64,000 bases of DNA, taken from contig NZ_BJEA01000003.1 in the NCBI RefSeq assembly GCF_005405425.1, positions 62,001 to 126,000 on the forward strand. The letters run 5' to 3'. Made by a program: the position numbers and the translations under genes. The DNA is from Lactiplantibacillus modestisalitolerans. Lineage in GTDB: Bacteria; Bacillota; Bacilli; Lactobacillales; Lactobacillaceae. Positions 26,789 through 35,947 of the stretch are shown in pieces (the stretch's first letter is position 1; every line of letters starts with the position of its first letter). A model generated the notes under the pieces. It did no database searches, had not been told where the DNA came from, and saw nothing but the letters and a program-made list of their open reading frames with translations.

Positions 26789-27441
26789 TGGCTAATATGA
26801 ACTTGTTAGAGCAATTGGTTTATTACTACCAACAAAACGGTGCGTACGTTTTAAGTCAGTTTAGCCGTCACTTCCTCGTGTCGATCTACGGGGTACTGTT
26901 TGCCGCCATTGTGGGGATTCCGATTGGGATTTTCATTGCGCATCACAGTAAGCTGAGTTCGGCGGTGATTGCGTTAGCGAACGTGATTCAAACGGTACCG
27001 TCGCTAGCGATGCTATCAATTATTATGATTGGCTTGGGACTCGGAGTGAACACGGTGATTGTGACCGTCTTCCTTTACGCGTTACTGCCAATTATCAAGA
27101 ACACCTATACGGGCATGCTGAACGTGAGTCCGTCGATTTTAGATTCCGGTAAGGGGATGGGAATGACCAGGTGGCAAATTCTGCGCATGGTTGAACTCCC
27201 GTTATCCTTGTCGGTTATCATGGCTGGCTTACGGAACGCCCTCGTCCTTGCTATTGGGATCACCGCCATCGGGACCTTCGTTGGTGCCGGCGGCTTAGGG
27301 GATATCATTATTCGTGGGACTAACGCCACGAACGGTGGTGCCATCATCTTAGCCGGGGCGTTGCCGACCGCGTTAATGGCGATTATTTCCGATACGGTCT
27401 TGGCTTGGATTGAAAAACGGGCCGATCCGACGCAAAAATAG
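26788..27441 (+). CDS. opuCD: Osmoprotectant ABC transporter permease
   Basis: A 217-residue permease homologous to the one at 25207. It has several membrane segments and the EAA-type loop SPSILDSGKGMGMTRWQIL. The ATG shares a base with the TAA of opuCC, and the operon ends in a large terminator hairpin. The exact substrate cannot be read from sequence. Confidence 0.93.
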   Translation: MANMNLLEQLVYYYQQNGAYVLSQFSRHFLVSIYGVLFAAIVGIPIGIFIAHHSKLSSAVIALANVIQTVPSLAMLSIIMIGLGLGVNTVIVTVFLYALLPIIKNTYTGMLNVSPSILDSGKGMGMTRWQILRMVELPLSLSVIMAGLRNALVLAIGITAIGTFVGAGGLGDIIIRGTNATNGGAIILAGALPTALMAIISDTVLAWIEKRADPTQK

Positions 27442-27447
27442 TTAAAA

Positions 27448-27526
27448 TAAAAAGATTGATTTACAGGAATTCCAAACGGACTCATTCAGGGAAGTCGGAG
27501 GAAACTGTAACATCAATCTTTTTTTT
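27448..27526 (+). terminator. opuC operon terminator
   Basis: AAAAAGATTGAT and ATCAATCTTTTT form the outer stem, and TTACAG with CTGTAA extends it above one bulge. A loop of nearly 40 bases and a T-run complete an unusually long terminator. Confidence 0.8.
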
Positions 27527-27596
27527 GCACCAAAAACACCACGCGCATATGCAAGGTAATATAGCCGTGATTGCATCTTTTGATGCAAGCGTTGTT

Positions 27597-27938
27597 TTAA
27601 TTCGTTAAGCGCTCAATGTAGCGAACGTTGTTGGGGTCAATCAAATGGGTTAAGTGTAACCGTTGATTGATCAGCACCAGTTGGCCGTTCGGTAACGTTT
27701 TAAGCTGCCCGTGAATATTGTACGGGTGGGCCGCCGTTAATTGGGGCTGCATCTGGATGCGTAGCCGGTAATGCCGTTGCTCAGCCTGATTGAGAAACTG
27801 CTTGCGTTGAAAAACAGGCATCGTGGGCATTAACGGCGCCGGTTGGTCCGGGGTAGCGTTAAAGTCATCCATAAATTGGCGGTACGTTGCCTGTAAATTT
27901 TTAGAAATTAACTTGAGATTGGATTGTTGATTTTGCAT
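27597..27938 (-). CDS. Small SOS-controlled protein, YolD-like
   Basis: A 113-residue soluble protein starting MQNQQSNLKLISKNLQATYR. The C-terminal half (YRLRIQM, then a segment ending in LINQRLHLTHL and VRYIE) parallels the YolD-like protein of the UmuC cassette at 58530, so I place it tentatively in that group. The N-terminal RGxxKW block of YolD is missing. The start is the ATG at 27938 with GAGGTGG upstream, rather than an in-frame ATG at 27956. Its promoter carries a LexA/DinR box, which links it to DNA damage. No polymerase gene is next to it. Confidence 0.7.
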   Translation of the reverse strand: MQNQQSNLKLISKNLQATYRQFMDDFNATPDQPAPLMPTMPVFQRKQFLNQAEQRHYRLRIQMQPQLTAAHPYNIHGQLKTLPNGQLVLINQRLHLTHLIDPNNVRYIERLTN

Positions 27939-27970
27939 GTTTGCCACCTCGAACATTTGTTTGTGTTTTC

Positions 27971-27999
27971 ATTATACGAACAAGCGTTCTAAAATGCAA
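27971..27999 (-). promoter_or_regulatory. SOS promoter with LexA/DinR box
   Basis: On the - strand TTGCAT (27994-27999) and TATAAT (27971-27976) are 17 bases apart. The spacer contains a box that reads CGAACAAGCGTTCT on the + strand (27977-27990), close to the Gram-positive SOS consensus CGAACN4GTTCG. The box directly abuts the -10, an ideal repressor position. Confidence 0.8.
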
Positions 28000-28127
28000 G
28001 CGAAAAATTTGGTTCGTTTGGATTAGGATGAGAAAAGCGGGCTCAACGCTTGATAAAGCTTGCAATCTCCGGGTAAAAAGTGCAAAATAAGCTTTAAAAC
28101 ATATTTAATTAAGGGGAATTTGTGATC

Positions 28128-28748
28128 ATGGCGAAACAAGGCATGTTAATCGTCTTATCAGGTCCTTCGGGTGTCGGTAAAGGTACCGTCCGGAAGGAAA
28201 TCTTTGACTCAGATGATAACGATTTTCAATATTCAGTCTCGATGACGACGCGCGCAATGCGTCCGGGCGAAGTAAATGGGAAAGACTATTATTTTGTCTC
28301 GAAAGAAGAGTTTGAGGCTGAAATTAAGAGTGGCGGAATGCTTGAATATGCTAAGTATGTTGACAACTACTACGGAACGCCCTTAAAATATATTAAGCAG
28401 TCACTAGCGGCAGGCAAGGACGTTTTCTTGGAAATTGAAGTGAACGGGGCCATGCAAGTTCGCGAGAAGATGCCCGATGGGGTGTTTATTTTCTTGACGC
28501 CGCCCGATTTAATGGAATTAAAACACCGGATTATTGGCCGGGGCACGGATGATATGGCCGTAATTAATAAGCGGATGGCTAAAGCCGTTGGTGAAATTAA
28601 AATGATGCGCAATTACGATTACGCCGTGATTAACGATGAGGTGCCATTAGCGGCCGAACGAATCAAAGCGATTATTCGTAGTGAACGGTACAGTGTTAAA
28701 CGGGTCATGCCCGAATACGAAGAAATGTTAGGAGATGCGGAATCTTGA
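28128..28748 (+). CDS. gmk: Guanylate kinase
   Basis: A 206-residue kinase that converts GMP to GDP. The P-loop GPSGVGKGT follows the N-terminus [11 protein letters not shown], and [20 protein letters not shown] is the GMP-binding region. I use ATG 28128, which gives the conserved N-terminus; a GTG six bases upstream is closer to AAGGGG and cannot be excluded. It overlaps rpoZ by 4 bases. Confidence 0.97.
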   Translation: MAKQGMLIVLSGPSGVGKGTVRKEIFDSDDNDFQYSVSMTTRAMRPGEVNGKDYYFVSKEEFEAEIKSGGMLEYAKYVDNYYGTPLKYIKQSLAAGKDVFLEIEVNGAMQVREKMPDGVFIFLTPPDLMELKHRIIGRGTDDMAVINKRMAKAVGEIKMMRNYDYAVINDEVPLAAERIKAIIRSERYSVKRVMPEYEEMLGDAES

Positions 28749-28957
28749 TTTTATACCCATCAGTTGATGATTTATTGAAGCAAGTTAATTCACGCTATTC
28801 ATTGATTATGTTGGCTAGCAAGCGCGCCCATGAATTGGATGCCGGTGCAAGTCCCATGTTAAGCAACTACAAATCAGTGAAAACGATTGGTCGGGCCTTA
28901 GAAGAAATCGCAGCTGGCGATTTAATGATCGACCCCGACGAAAAGGATAAGGATTAA
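28745..28957 (+). CDS. rpoZ: RNA polymerase omega subunit
   Basis: A 70-residue protein with the omega signature [20 protein letters not shown] and the downstream [15 protein letters not shown]. It helps assemble the polymerase beta-prime subunit. The start is a TTG that overlaps the gmk stop, behind AGGAGATG within gmk. Confidence 0.96.
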   Translation: MILYPSVDDLLKQVNSRYSLIMLASKRAHELDAGASPMLSNYKSVKTIGRALEEIAAGDLMIDPDEKDKD

Positions 28958-28977
28958 CGGTTAGTGGTTGGAAACGG

Positions 28978-29008
28978 TGCTGAGCTAATGGAGCTTAGCG
29001 CTTTTTTT
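28978..29008 (+). terminator. gmk-rpoZ terminator
   Basis: GCTGAGCT and GAGCTTAGC pair around a short loop and are followed by seven Ts. Confidence 0.85.
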
Positions 29009-29202
29009 ATGGGTTCTTGTTAGCAATGATCCCGGTAGCTGAATTGGACGGGGCGCTCGCTAATGGGACCCTTCGGCGGCTTGAAGCTTCACCTCATCCC
29101 CGTTTCTTGATACAATTGACCCATTGATAAATGACGGTCCGAGTAGGTACCGCCAAATGAACCCGCGGTAAAAGTTGAGCCGTGGGGTAAGGACGTGAAA
29201 AA

Positions 29203-30435
29203 GTGGAGATTTGGAAAGATTGTCACGTTACCGTTGTGGTTAGTGGCGGTATCGCCAGTTATAAGGCCCTCGTGTTGATTCGGCAACTGATGAAACGGGG
29301 CGCGACGGTCCGGGTTGCGTTAACGGCCCACGCGGCTGAGTTTATTACCCCGTTAACGTTTCAAACGTTGACTCGTCAACCAGTGGTGTTGAATGAGTTT
29401 ACGACGAGTGATCCGTCCCACGTTGTTCACGTGGCATTAGCGGACTGGACCGACGTCATGGTCTTGGTTCCGGCAACGGCTAATCTCATTGCCCGGGTGG
29501 CGAACGGTCTCGCCGACGATGCGGCGACCAGCACGATTTTAGCGACCACTGCGCCGAAGTACGTGGTGCCCGCGATGAATTCACACATGTACGCTAACCC
29601 GGCAACTCAGCGTAATTTACGACAACTAGTGGCCGATGGACTAACGGTGCTAACGCCGGCAGATGGAATGCTAGCGGAAGGCTACGCGGGTCGGGGGCGG
29701 ATGCCGGAGCCCGAAGCAATTTTGGCCTGGTTAACGGATCAGCAGATTCAACGGACACCGTCGTTACCGTTAACCGGGCGGCGCGTGCTTGTGACGGCGG
29801 GCGGTACGCGGGAGGCCTTGGATCCGGTCCGCTACATTACTAACCGTTCGTCGGGTAAAATGGGTTATGCGGTGGCTGCGGCAGCCCGGACAATGGGGGC
29901 GCAGGTCACGCTCATTAGTGCGGCAACGCATTTGCGTGCGCCGGCCGGCGTACAAGTACTACCAGTAGCGTCCGCCGCGGAACTCCGCGATGCGGTCGTC
30001 ACCCACTTTGAGGCTTGCGACTTATTAGTCATGGCAGCCGCGGTGTCGGATTACCGCCCCGTTCAAACTAATCAACAAAAAATTAAAAAACCGCAGGACC
30101 ATGCGGACTTAACGTTACAATTAACGGAAACAACGGATATTTTAAAGGAACTTGCAACCCGTAAAACGCACCAGTACGTCGTGGGCTTCGCGGCCGAAAC
30201 GCAAAACCTGTTGGCTAACGCGCAACACAAGTTAACCAGTAAGCGGCTGGATTTGCTAGTTGCCAACGATGTTTCACAACCCGGAGTCGGCTTCAATGGT
30301 GACACCAACCAGGTGACGCTATTACGGCCGGACCAGGCACCGCTGACGACCGCCCTGATGTCTAAGCGGGCGGTTGCAAACCAAATTTTAACCACGGTTG
30401 TCGCTGAAACTGGCTGGCAACCACAACCAAAGTAA
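29203..30435 (+). CDS. coaBC: Phosphopantothenoylcysteine synthetase/decarboxylase CoaBC
   Basis: A 410-residue bifunctional enzyme of coenzyme A synthesis. The N-terminal flavoprotein decarboxylase (about residues 1-180) has SGGIASYKAL, the catalytic His in VVHVALADW, and PAMNSHMY. The C-terminal synthetase has GGTREALDPVRYITNRSSGKMG. One point is odd: the flexible clamp that normally reads ACGxxGxGRM reads AEGYAGRGRM, with Glu in place of the reactive Cys. The start is a GTG with AAGGA upstream. Confidence 0.94.
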   Translation: MEIWKDCHVTVVVSGGIASYKALVLIRQLMKRGATVRVALTAHAAEFITPLTFQTLTRQPVVLNEFTTSDPSHVVHVALADWTDVMVLVPATANLIARVANGLADDAATSTILATTAPKYVVPAMNSHMYANPATQRNLRQLVADGLTVLTPADGMLAEGYAGRGRMPEPEAILAWLTDQQIQRTPSLPLTGRRVLVTAGGTREALDPVRYITNRSSGKMGYAVAAAARTMGAQVTLISAATHLRAPAGVQVLPVASAAELRDAVVTHFEACDLLVMAAAVSDYRPVQTNQQKIKKPQDHADLTLQLTETTDILKELATRKTHQYVVGFAAETQNLLANAQHKLTSKRLDLLVANDVSQPGVGFNGDTNQVTLLRPDQAPLTTALMSKRAVANQILTTVVAETGWQPQPK

Positions 30436-30450
30436 GAAAGGAAGGTCGTT

Positions 30451-32868
30451 GTGGCAGAAATTGCACAAGTATTGGTAGACGTGCCGACCATGCAAACGAA
30501 CCGGCCGTATAGTTACCGTATCCCGGCCGCTTGGCAGGCTCAGGTCCAACCCGGGATGCGAGTTGTAGTTCCGTTTGGTCGCGGTAAGCGCCGGGTGCAA
30601 GGGTTTGTGCTCAGTTGCGGCGACCAGCCGGAATTTGACGGAGCGTTAAAAGAAATTGACGCAGTTGTTGATTTAGCGCCCGTTTTAAATACGGAAATGT
30701 TGGCCCTTACCAAGTGGTTAGCGGCCAGCACCTTTTCGTTTCAAATTACTTGTGCGCAAACGATGTTACCAGCGGTAATGCGCGCAAAGTACGTCAAACT
30801 TTTACGACCAACGACTCAAACGCCGCCCGCGGTTCGGACCACTTGGTTTGGTGATCAGCCGGAAGTGCCGTTTGATCAGGTTGCGACGACGTCTCAAGCG
30901 GTGAGCCAATTATTACGGTTACAGGCTGCTGGAGAAGTTGACGTTTACTACCAAGTTAAAAATCAGGCCCGGCGAAAGACCCAATTCGGGGTTAAAGCCC
31001 GCTTAGACGCAAGCGCCATTACCGCGACGGAGGGCGAATTACGCCACGGCGCAAAACAACAATTGGCGCTCCTGAAGGGGTTAGCCACGTTGAACGGTGA
31101 GACCGTCACGCAGGCGGACTTTTGCCAGCGTTTTGACGTCAATCCGGCTACGATTCGGACTGGTGAACAGAAGGGTTGGTTGCAACGAGTTCAGCTGGAA
31201 GTTTACCGCGACCCCTACGCAACGAGTGAAATTAAGGCCACGCAGGCGTTGACGTTAAACGCCGAGCAACAAGTTGCCGTGGATCAGATTACGCAAGCCG
31301 TCACGCAGGACGCGACGACCACCTTCTTACTTGAAGGGGTCACCGGGAGCGGTAAGACGGAAGTTTACCTCCAATCAATGGCGGCGGCCCTGGCTCAGGG
31401 AAAGACCGCACTGATGCTCGTGCCCGAAATTTCACTCACTCCCCAAATGGTTCAACGGGTGCGCGGACGATTTGGTAAGGCGGTTGCGGTACTGCACAGT
31501 GGGCTTTCAAACGGTGAAAAGTACGACGAATGGCGTCGAATCCAACGCGGTGAAGCCCAGGTCGTTGTCGGTGCCCGCTCAGCCGTGTTTGCGCCGCTTA
31601 AAGACATTGGTTTAATCGTGATGGACGAAGAACATGAAAGCACTTATAAGCAGGACGACGCGCCACGTTATCACGCCCGCCAAGTAGCGCTGTGGCGTAG
31701 TCAGTACCACCATTGTCCGGTCGTTCTCGGCTCCGCGACGCCGTCACTGGAAACCCGGGCTCGCGCTGAAAAGGGCGTTTATCAGCGGTTAGTACTGGCT
31801 GAGCGGGTCAATCAACGCCCGTTACCGACCGTTTCCATCATTGATATGAAAAAAGAAATGCAGCAACACGCGGAAAGTAATTTTTCGGCGCCGTTGTTGG
31901 TCGCGCTTCAAGACCGCTTAGACCGGCATGAACAAAGCGTTTTAATGCTCAACCGGCGGGGCTTCTCATCGTTCGTTTTGTGCCGGGACTGTGGGTTTGT
32001 GCTGAAGTGTCCCAACTGTGACATTTCACTCACGCTCCACATGGACAGCCACACGATGAAGTGTCATTATTGCGGCCATGAGGAACCAATTCCGCGAATC
32101 TGTCCGAACTGCCACGGTCATCAAATTCGATACTACGGCACCGGGACGGAAAAGGTTGAAACGGAATTGAAAGAATTGCTACCCGACGCCAACATTATTC
32201 GGATGGACAACGATACGACCCGGAAAAAGGGGGCCCACGCGAAGCTGTTGGCTAAGTTTGGCAGTGGGGAAGCTAATATTTTAATCGGCACGCAAATGAT
32301 TGCGAAGGGGCTGGACTTTCCGAACGTTACTCTGGTTGGGGTGTTAAACGCCGATACCGGTCTGGGACTGCCCGATTTTCGGGCTAGTGAGCGGACCTTT
32401 CAGCTACTAACGCAGGTCAGCGGCCGCGCCGGTCGGGCGACTAAGCCGGGGCACGTTTACATTCAAACTTTTAATCCGGACCACTATGCGATTCGGTTTG
32501 CCCAGCACCATGATTATGAGGGCTTCTTCAAGTATGAAATGCGGATGCGCCACCAAGGGGACTACCCACCGTACTACTTTACCGTGCAAATTACTGCCAG
32601 TGACTTGGATGAGGCGGTTGCGGCCAAGCGCATGTACCAATTGTTACAATGGCTGCGCCCACGGTTAGCATCGCAAACCATTATTTTGGGGCCAACGCCC
32701 AAGCCAATCGCCCGCGTTAATCGGCGTTACTACTATCAAATTGTGATTAAATATAAACGTGAGCCAAACCTGGCCGCCACGTTAACGACGTTGTTACATG
32801 AAACGCAGGCCCAACAACGCCAAGGCCTTCAAATTGGAATTGACGTTGAACCGTTGCACTTTATGTAA
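30451..32868 (+). CDS. priA: Primosomal replication protein N' (PriA helicase)
   Basis: An 805-residue superfamily 2 helicase that restarts stalled replication forks. The N-terminal DNA-binding region is followed by Walker A VTGSGKTEVYL (about residue 285), MDEEHESTYK, and the zinc-binding insertion with its cysteine pairs (CRDCG, CPNC, CHYCG, CPNC). The helicase C-terminal block GTQMIAKGLDFPNV is intact. The start is a GTG 15 bases after coaBC. Confidence 0.97.
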   Translation: MAEIAQVLVDVPTMQTNRPYSYRIPAAWQAQVQPGMRVVVPFGRGKRRVQGFVLSCGDQPEFDGALKEIDAVVDLAPVLNTEMLALTKWLAASTFSFQITCAQTMLPAVMRAKYVKLLRPTTQTPPAVRTTWFGDQPEVPFDQVATTSQAVSQLLRLQAAGEVDVYYQVKNQARRKTQFGVKARLDASAITATEGELRHGAKQQLALLKGLATLNGETVTQADFCQRFDVNPATIRTGEQKGWLQRVQLEVYRDPYATSEIKATQALTLNAEQQVAVDQITQAVTQDATTTFLLEGVTGSGKTEVYLQSMAAALAQGKTALMLVPEISLTPQMVQRVRGRFGKAVAVLHSGLSNGEKYDEWRRIQRGEAQVVVGARSAVFAPLKDIGLIVMDEEHESTYKQDDAPRYHARQVALWRSQYHHCPVVLGSATPSLETRARAEKGVYQRLVLAERVNQRPLPTVSIIDMKKEMQQHAESNFSAPLLVALQDRLDRHEQSVLMLNRRGFSSFVLCRDCGFVLKCPNCDISLTLHMDSHTMKCHYCGHEEPIPRICPNCHGHQIRYYGTGTEKVETELKELLPDANIIRMDNDTTRKKGAHAKLLAKFGSGEANILIGTQMIAKGLDFPNVTLVGVLNADTGLGLPDFRASERTFQLLTQVSGRAGRATKPGHVYIQTFNPDHYAIRFAQHHDYEGFFKYEMRMRHQGDYPPYYFTVQITASDLDEAVAAKRMYQLLQWLRPRLASQTIILGPTPKPIARVNRRYYYQIVIKYKREPNLAATLTTLLHETQAQQRQGLQIGIDVEPLHFM

Positions 32869-32889
32869 GTATTCAGGAGGAATCAAGGT

Positions 32890-33837
32890 ATGCCATCAAT
32901 CGTTTTTATGGGGACCCCGCAGTTTGCGGCGCCCATTCTAGAAAGTTTAATTGAACAGAAGTACCAAGTTTTAGCGGTGGTTACGCAACCCGACCGTAAA
33001 GTTGGTCGTAAGCACGTTTTAACCGCGTCACCCGTGAAAAAGGTGGCCGTGGCGCACAGGATTGAAGTGCTCCAGCCTGAAAAAATTGGTGGGAGCCCAG
33101 AAATGGCCCGGATCATCGAACTTCAGCCTGATCTAATCGTGACGGCTGCGTTTGGGCAATTTTTACCAACGAAGCTATTAAAAGCGGCTAAACTGGCCGC
33201 TATCAACGTCCACGGCTCGTTATTACCGAAGTACCGGGGCGGCGCTCCCGTCCAATATTCGATTATTAACGGCGAAGCCGAAACCGGCATTACCATTATC
33301 TACATGGTTAAAAAGATGGACGCCGGCGACATGCTCGCACAGCGCGCCATTCCAATTGAAAAAACCGACGATACCGGTACGATGTTTGAGAAGCTGAGCC
33401 GCGTCGGGCGCGACCTCTTACTTGAAACGCTCCCCAAGTTAATTGCCGGTGAGCTAACCGCGACGCCGCAAGCAGAAGATCAGGTCACCTTTGCCCCTAA
33501 CATTCAACCGGAGCAAGAGGCGGTCGACTTTAAGACCCAAACGGCGGCTCAAATTGACAATCAGGTGCGGGGAATGCGGCCAGCCCCAATTGCGTACACG
33601 GTGTTAGCCGGCAAACGGACTAAGCTTTGGGACGTGACGCCACTAACCGAAACCGTGACGCAGGCCCCTGGTCAAGTAGTTCGCCGCGAAAAGCACGCGT
33701 TAGTGATTGCGGCGGCGGCCGGAACGGCGTTAGCGATTAACCAGCTCCAACCAGCTGGGAAGCCTAAAATGATGATTACTGATTATTTAAACGGGTCCGC
33801 TGACACGTTTACGACCGGAGAGCAGGTTATTGATTAA
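32890..33837 (+). CDS. fmt: Methionyl-tRNA formyltransferase
   Basis: A 315-residue enzyme that formylates initiator Met-tRNA using 10-formyl-tetrahydrofolate. The catalytic core HGSLLPKYRGGAPVQ and the N-terminal FMGTPQFAAPILESL are conserved. AGGAGG precedes the ATG, and the gene shares its last base with rsmB. FolD in this window makes its folate donor. Confidence 0.97.
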   Translation: MPSIVFMGTPQFAAPILESLIEQKYQVLAVVTQPDRKVGRKHVLTASPVKKVAVAHRIEVLQPEKIGGSPEMARIIELQPDLIVTAAFGQFLPTKLLKAAKLAAINVHGSLLPKYRGGAPVQYSIINGEAETGITIIYMVKKMDAGDMLAQRAIPIEKTDDTGTMFEKLSRVGRDLLLETLPKLIAGELTATPQAEDQVTFAPNIQPEQEAVDFKTQTAAQIDNQVRGMRPAPIAYTVLAGKRTKLWDVTPLTETVTQAPGQVVRREKHALVIAAAAGTALAINQLQPAGKPKMMITDYLNGSADTFTTGEQVID

Positions 33838-35180
33838 TGACGAAATTAGATGAAAATCCCCGTTGGCTAGCCGTTACGGCCCTAGCCAAGATTAAAAACG
33901 GTGCTTATTCCAACTTACAGTTAAATCAGCTCATTCGTGAGCATTCGCTGGACCGACGCGATGTTAACCTATTAACCAACATGGTTTACGGCGTGATTCA
34001 GCACCGCTTGACCTTGGAGTTCTGGCTCAAGCCGTTTGTCAAGCGGCCCAAGCAGCTGGTGCCCTGGGTACACGAGCTCCTATTAAGTGCGCTTTACCAG
34101 TGGCAATTTTTGGATAAAATTCCACAACGCGCGGTCTTTAATGAAACGATTGAGATTGCGAAAGTCAAGGGGCACCCGGGAATCCGGCGGTTCGTTACCG
34201 GGGTGCTCCATCAAATGGATAGAAGCGGGTTGCCGGCCTTTACGACGATTGAAGATCCCGATGAACGCCTGCAAGTGATGTACAGTATGCCCAAGTGGAT
34301 TATCCAGGAACTGCGGCGCCAGGTTGGTCAGGATAAGATGGTTGCGGTGTTAGCCTCCTTAAACCAACCGGCGAAACAGGCCTTACGGGTCAACCTTGAT
34401 CAAGCGACGGTCGCGGACGTTCAGGCGGAACTTGAAACGGCCGGCCTAAGCGTTGAACCGAGTGCCGTAGCGCCCGCCGGCCTAATTGTTACCGCGGGTC
34501 AGGCCGTTAATACGGCCGCGCTGGCGGCGGGCCGGTTGACGATTCAAGACGAAAGTGCCCAACTGGCCGTGGACGCGTTGGATCCGCAACCCGCAGACCG
34601 GGTTTTAGATGCCTGTGCGGCGCCCGGTGGTAAGACGACCCAGATTGCGGCCGCACTAGCTGCTGAGCAGGGGGGCCAAGTTACGGCCCTCGATATTCAC
34701 ACCAGTAAGGTGAAGCTAATTGCGAAAAATGCGGCACGGATGCACGTGGCTAACCGGGTAGCGGCGACCCAACTCGACGCACGTAAGGCGCAGAGCGAGT
34801 TCGGTGACGCCCAATTTGACCGCATCCTAGTCGACGCGCCCTGCTCGGGGTTGGGATTAATGCGGCGGAAACCTGAAATTCGGTATGAAAAGCAGCTGGC
34901 GGATAGTTTGAACTTGCAACAAATTCAACTTGCAATCTTAGCTGCGGTCGCACCAACCTTGAAAAAAGGTGGTATCATGACGTATAGCACTTGTACAATT
35001 TTAGAACAGGAAAATCAGGCGGTCGTTGAGCAGTTCCTCGCGACCCACCCTGAATTTGAATTAGAAACAACGCCAACTAAGCAAGGGTTGAAGGCGGATC
35101 GGTCAACGAAAACGTTGACGATTTATCCGGATGATTATCTATCCGACGGCTTTTTCATCGCTTGTTTACGGAAAAAATAA
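33837..35180 (+). CDS. rsmB: 16S rRNA m5C967 methyltransferase RsmB
   Basis: A 447-residue protein with an N-terminal NusB-like RNA-binding domain (about residues 1-140) and a SAM-dependent methyltransferase domain. The SAM site is DACAAPGGKTTQIA, and the two catalytic cysteines are in DAPCSGLG and TYSTCT. It overlaps fmt by one base, and stp follows after 17 bases. Confidence 0.96.
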   Translation: MTKLDENPRWLAVTALAKIKNGAYSNLQLNQLIREHSLDRRDVNLLTNMVYGVIQHRLTLEFWLKPFVKRPKQLVPWVHELLLSALYQWQFLDKIPQRAVFNETIEIAKVKGHPGIRRFVTGVLHQMDRSGLPAFTTIEDPDERLQVMYSMPKWIIQELRRQVGQDKMVAVLASLNQPAKQALRVNLDQATVADVQAELETAGLSVEPSAVAPAGLIVTAGQAVNTAALAAGRLTIQDESAQLAVDALDPQPADRVLDACAAPGGKTTQIAAALAAEQGGQVTALDIHTSKVKLIAKNAARMHVANRVAATQLDARKAQSEFGDAQFDRILVDAPCSGLGLMRRKPEIRYEKQLADSLNLQQIQLAILAAVAPTLKKGGIMTYSTCTILEQENQAVVEQFLATHPEFELETTPTKQGLKADRSTKTLTIYPDDYLSDGFFIACLRKK

Positions 35181-35197
35181 CGCTGGAGTGGTGAATC

Positions 35198-35947
35198 GTG
35201 GATTTTGCATATCGGTCGGATATTGGCCAACAACGCGAAGAAAATGAAGACTATGTTGGAGTATTTAAAAATAAAGCCGGAATTAACTTTGCCATCGTTG
35301 CTGACGGCATTGGCGGCCACCAGGGGGGCGACGTTGCCTCCGAGATGGCGGTCTCACACATGGGCTACCGGTTTGAAAATACGGATTTTGATCAGCCGGA
35401 CGACGCGGTCAAGTGGTTGTCGGCGGAAGTTCAGGATGAAAACCGACACATTATTGAAAAGGCTCAGGAATTTTCCGATTTAAAGGGCATGGGAACAACG
35501 ATGGTTGCGGTCATTCTTTTTAATGAAGATTTTTTAATGGCTAATATTGGTGACAGTCGGGGCTACTTATACCGCGACGGGGCCTTACACCAGTTAACGG
35601 AAGACCATTCGCTGGTCAACGAACTGGTGAAGCGCGGGGAGATTTCGGCGGAACAAGCCCGCAAGCACCCGCAAAAGAATATCATTACCCGGACTTTGGG
35701 CATTTCGCCCGACGCCGATATTGATACTAATTTGTTTCCGATGCAACCGGGAGACCAACTGTTACTCTGTTCAGACGGACTCACGAACATGGTCAGTGAT
35801 GATCAGCTGGCAACGGTGTTAAAGGATGGCAACCAAACCGCAACCGAAAAATGTGAAACCCTCATTAAATTGGCCAACGCGGCCGGTGGGTTAGATAACA
35901 TTACCGCCTTAATTGTCGCGGTTGATGGTGAGGTGGCCGCTAGATGA
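35198..35947 (+). CDS. stp: PP2C-type Ser/Thr phosphatase
   Basis: A 249-residue metal-dependent phosphatase that reverses phosphorylation by the neighbouring StkP kinase. PP2C motifs are in order: QQREENEDYVG, VADGIGGHQGGDVAS, MGTTMV, NIGDSRGYLY, EDHSLVNELVKRGEI and CSDGLTNMV. The start is a GTG (MDFAYRSDIG). Its stop overlaps the kinase start by 4 bases, so the two are made together. Confidence 0.96.
   Translation: MDFAYRSDIGQQREENEDYVGVFKNKAGINFAIVADGIGGHQGGDVASEMAVSHMGYRFENTDFDQPDDAVKWLSAEVQDENRHIIEKAQEFSDLKGMGTTMVAVILFNEDFLMANIGDSRGYLYRDGALHQLTEDHSLVNELVKRGEISAEQARKHPQKNIITRTLGISPDADIDTNLFPMQPGDQLLLCSDGLTNMVSDDQLATVLKDGNQTATEKCETLIKLANAAGGLDNITALIVAVDGEVAAR

Noticed and set aside
28958-29202. 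Possible riboswitch before coaBC
   Set aside because: I could find no conserved core of a known riboswitch, and the only clear structure is the rpoZ terminator.
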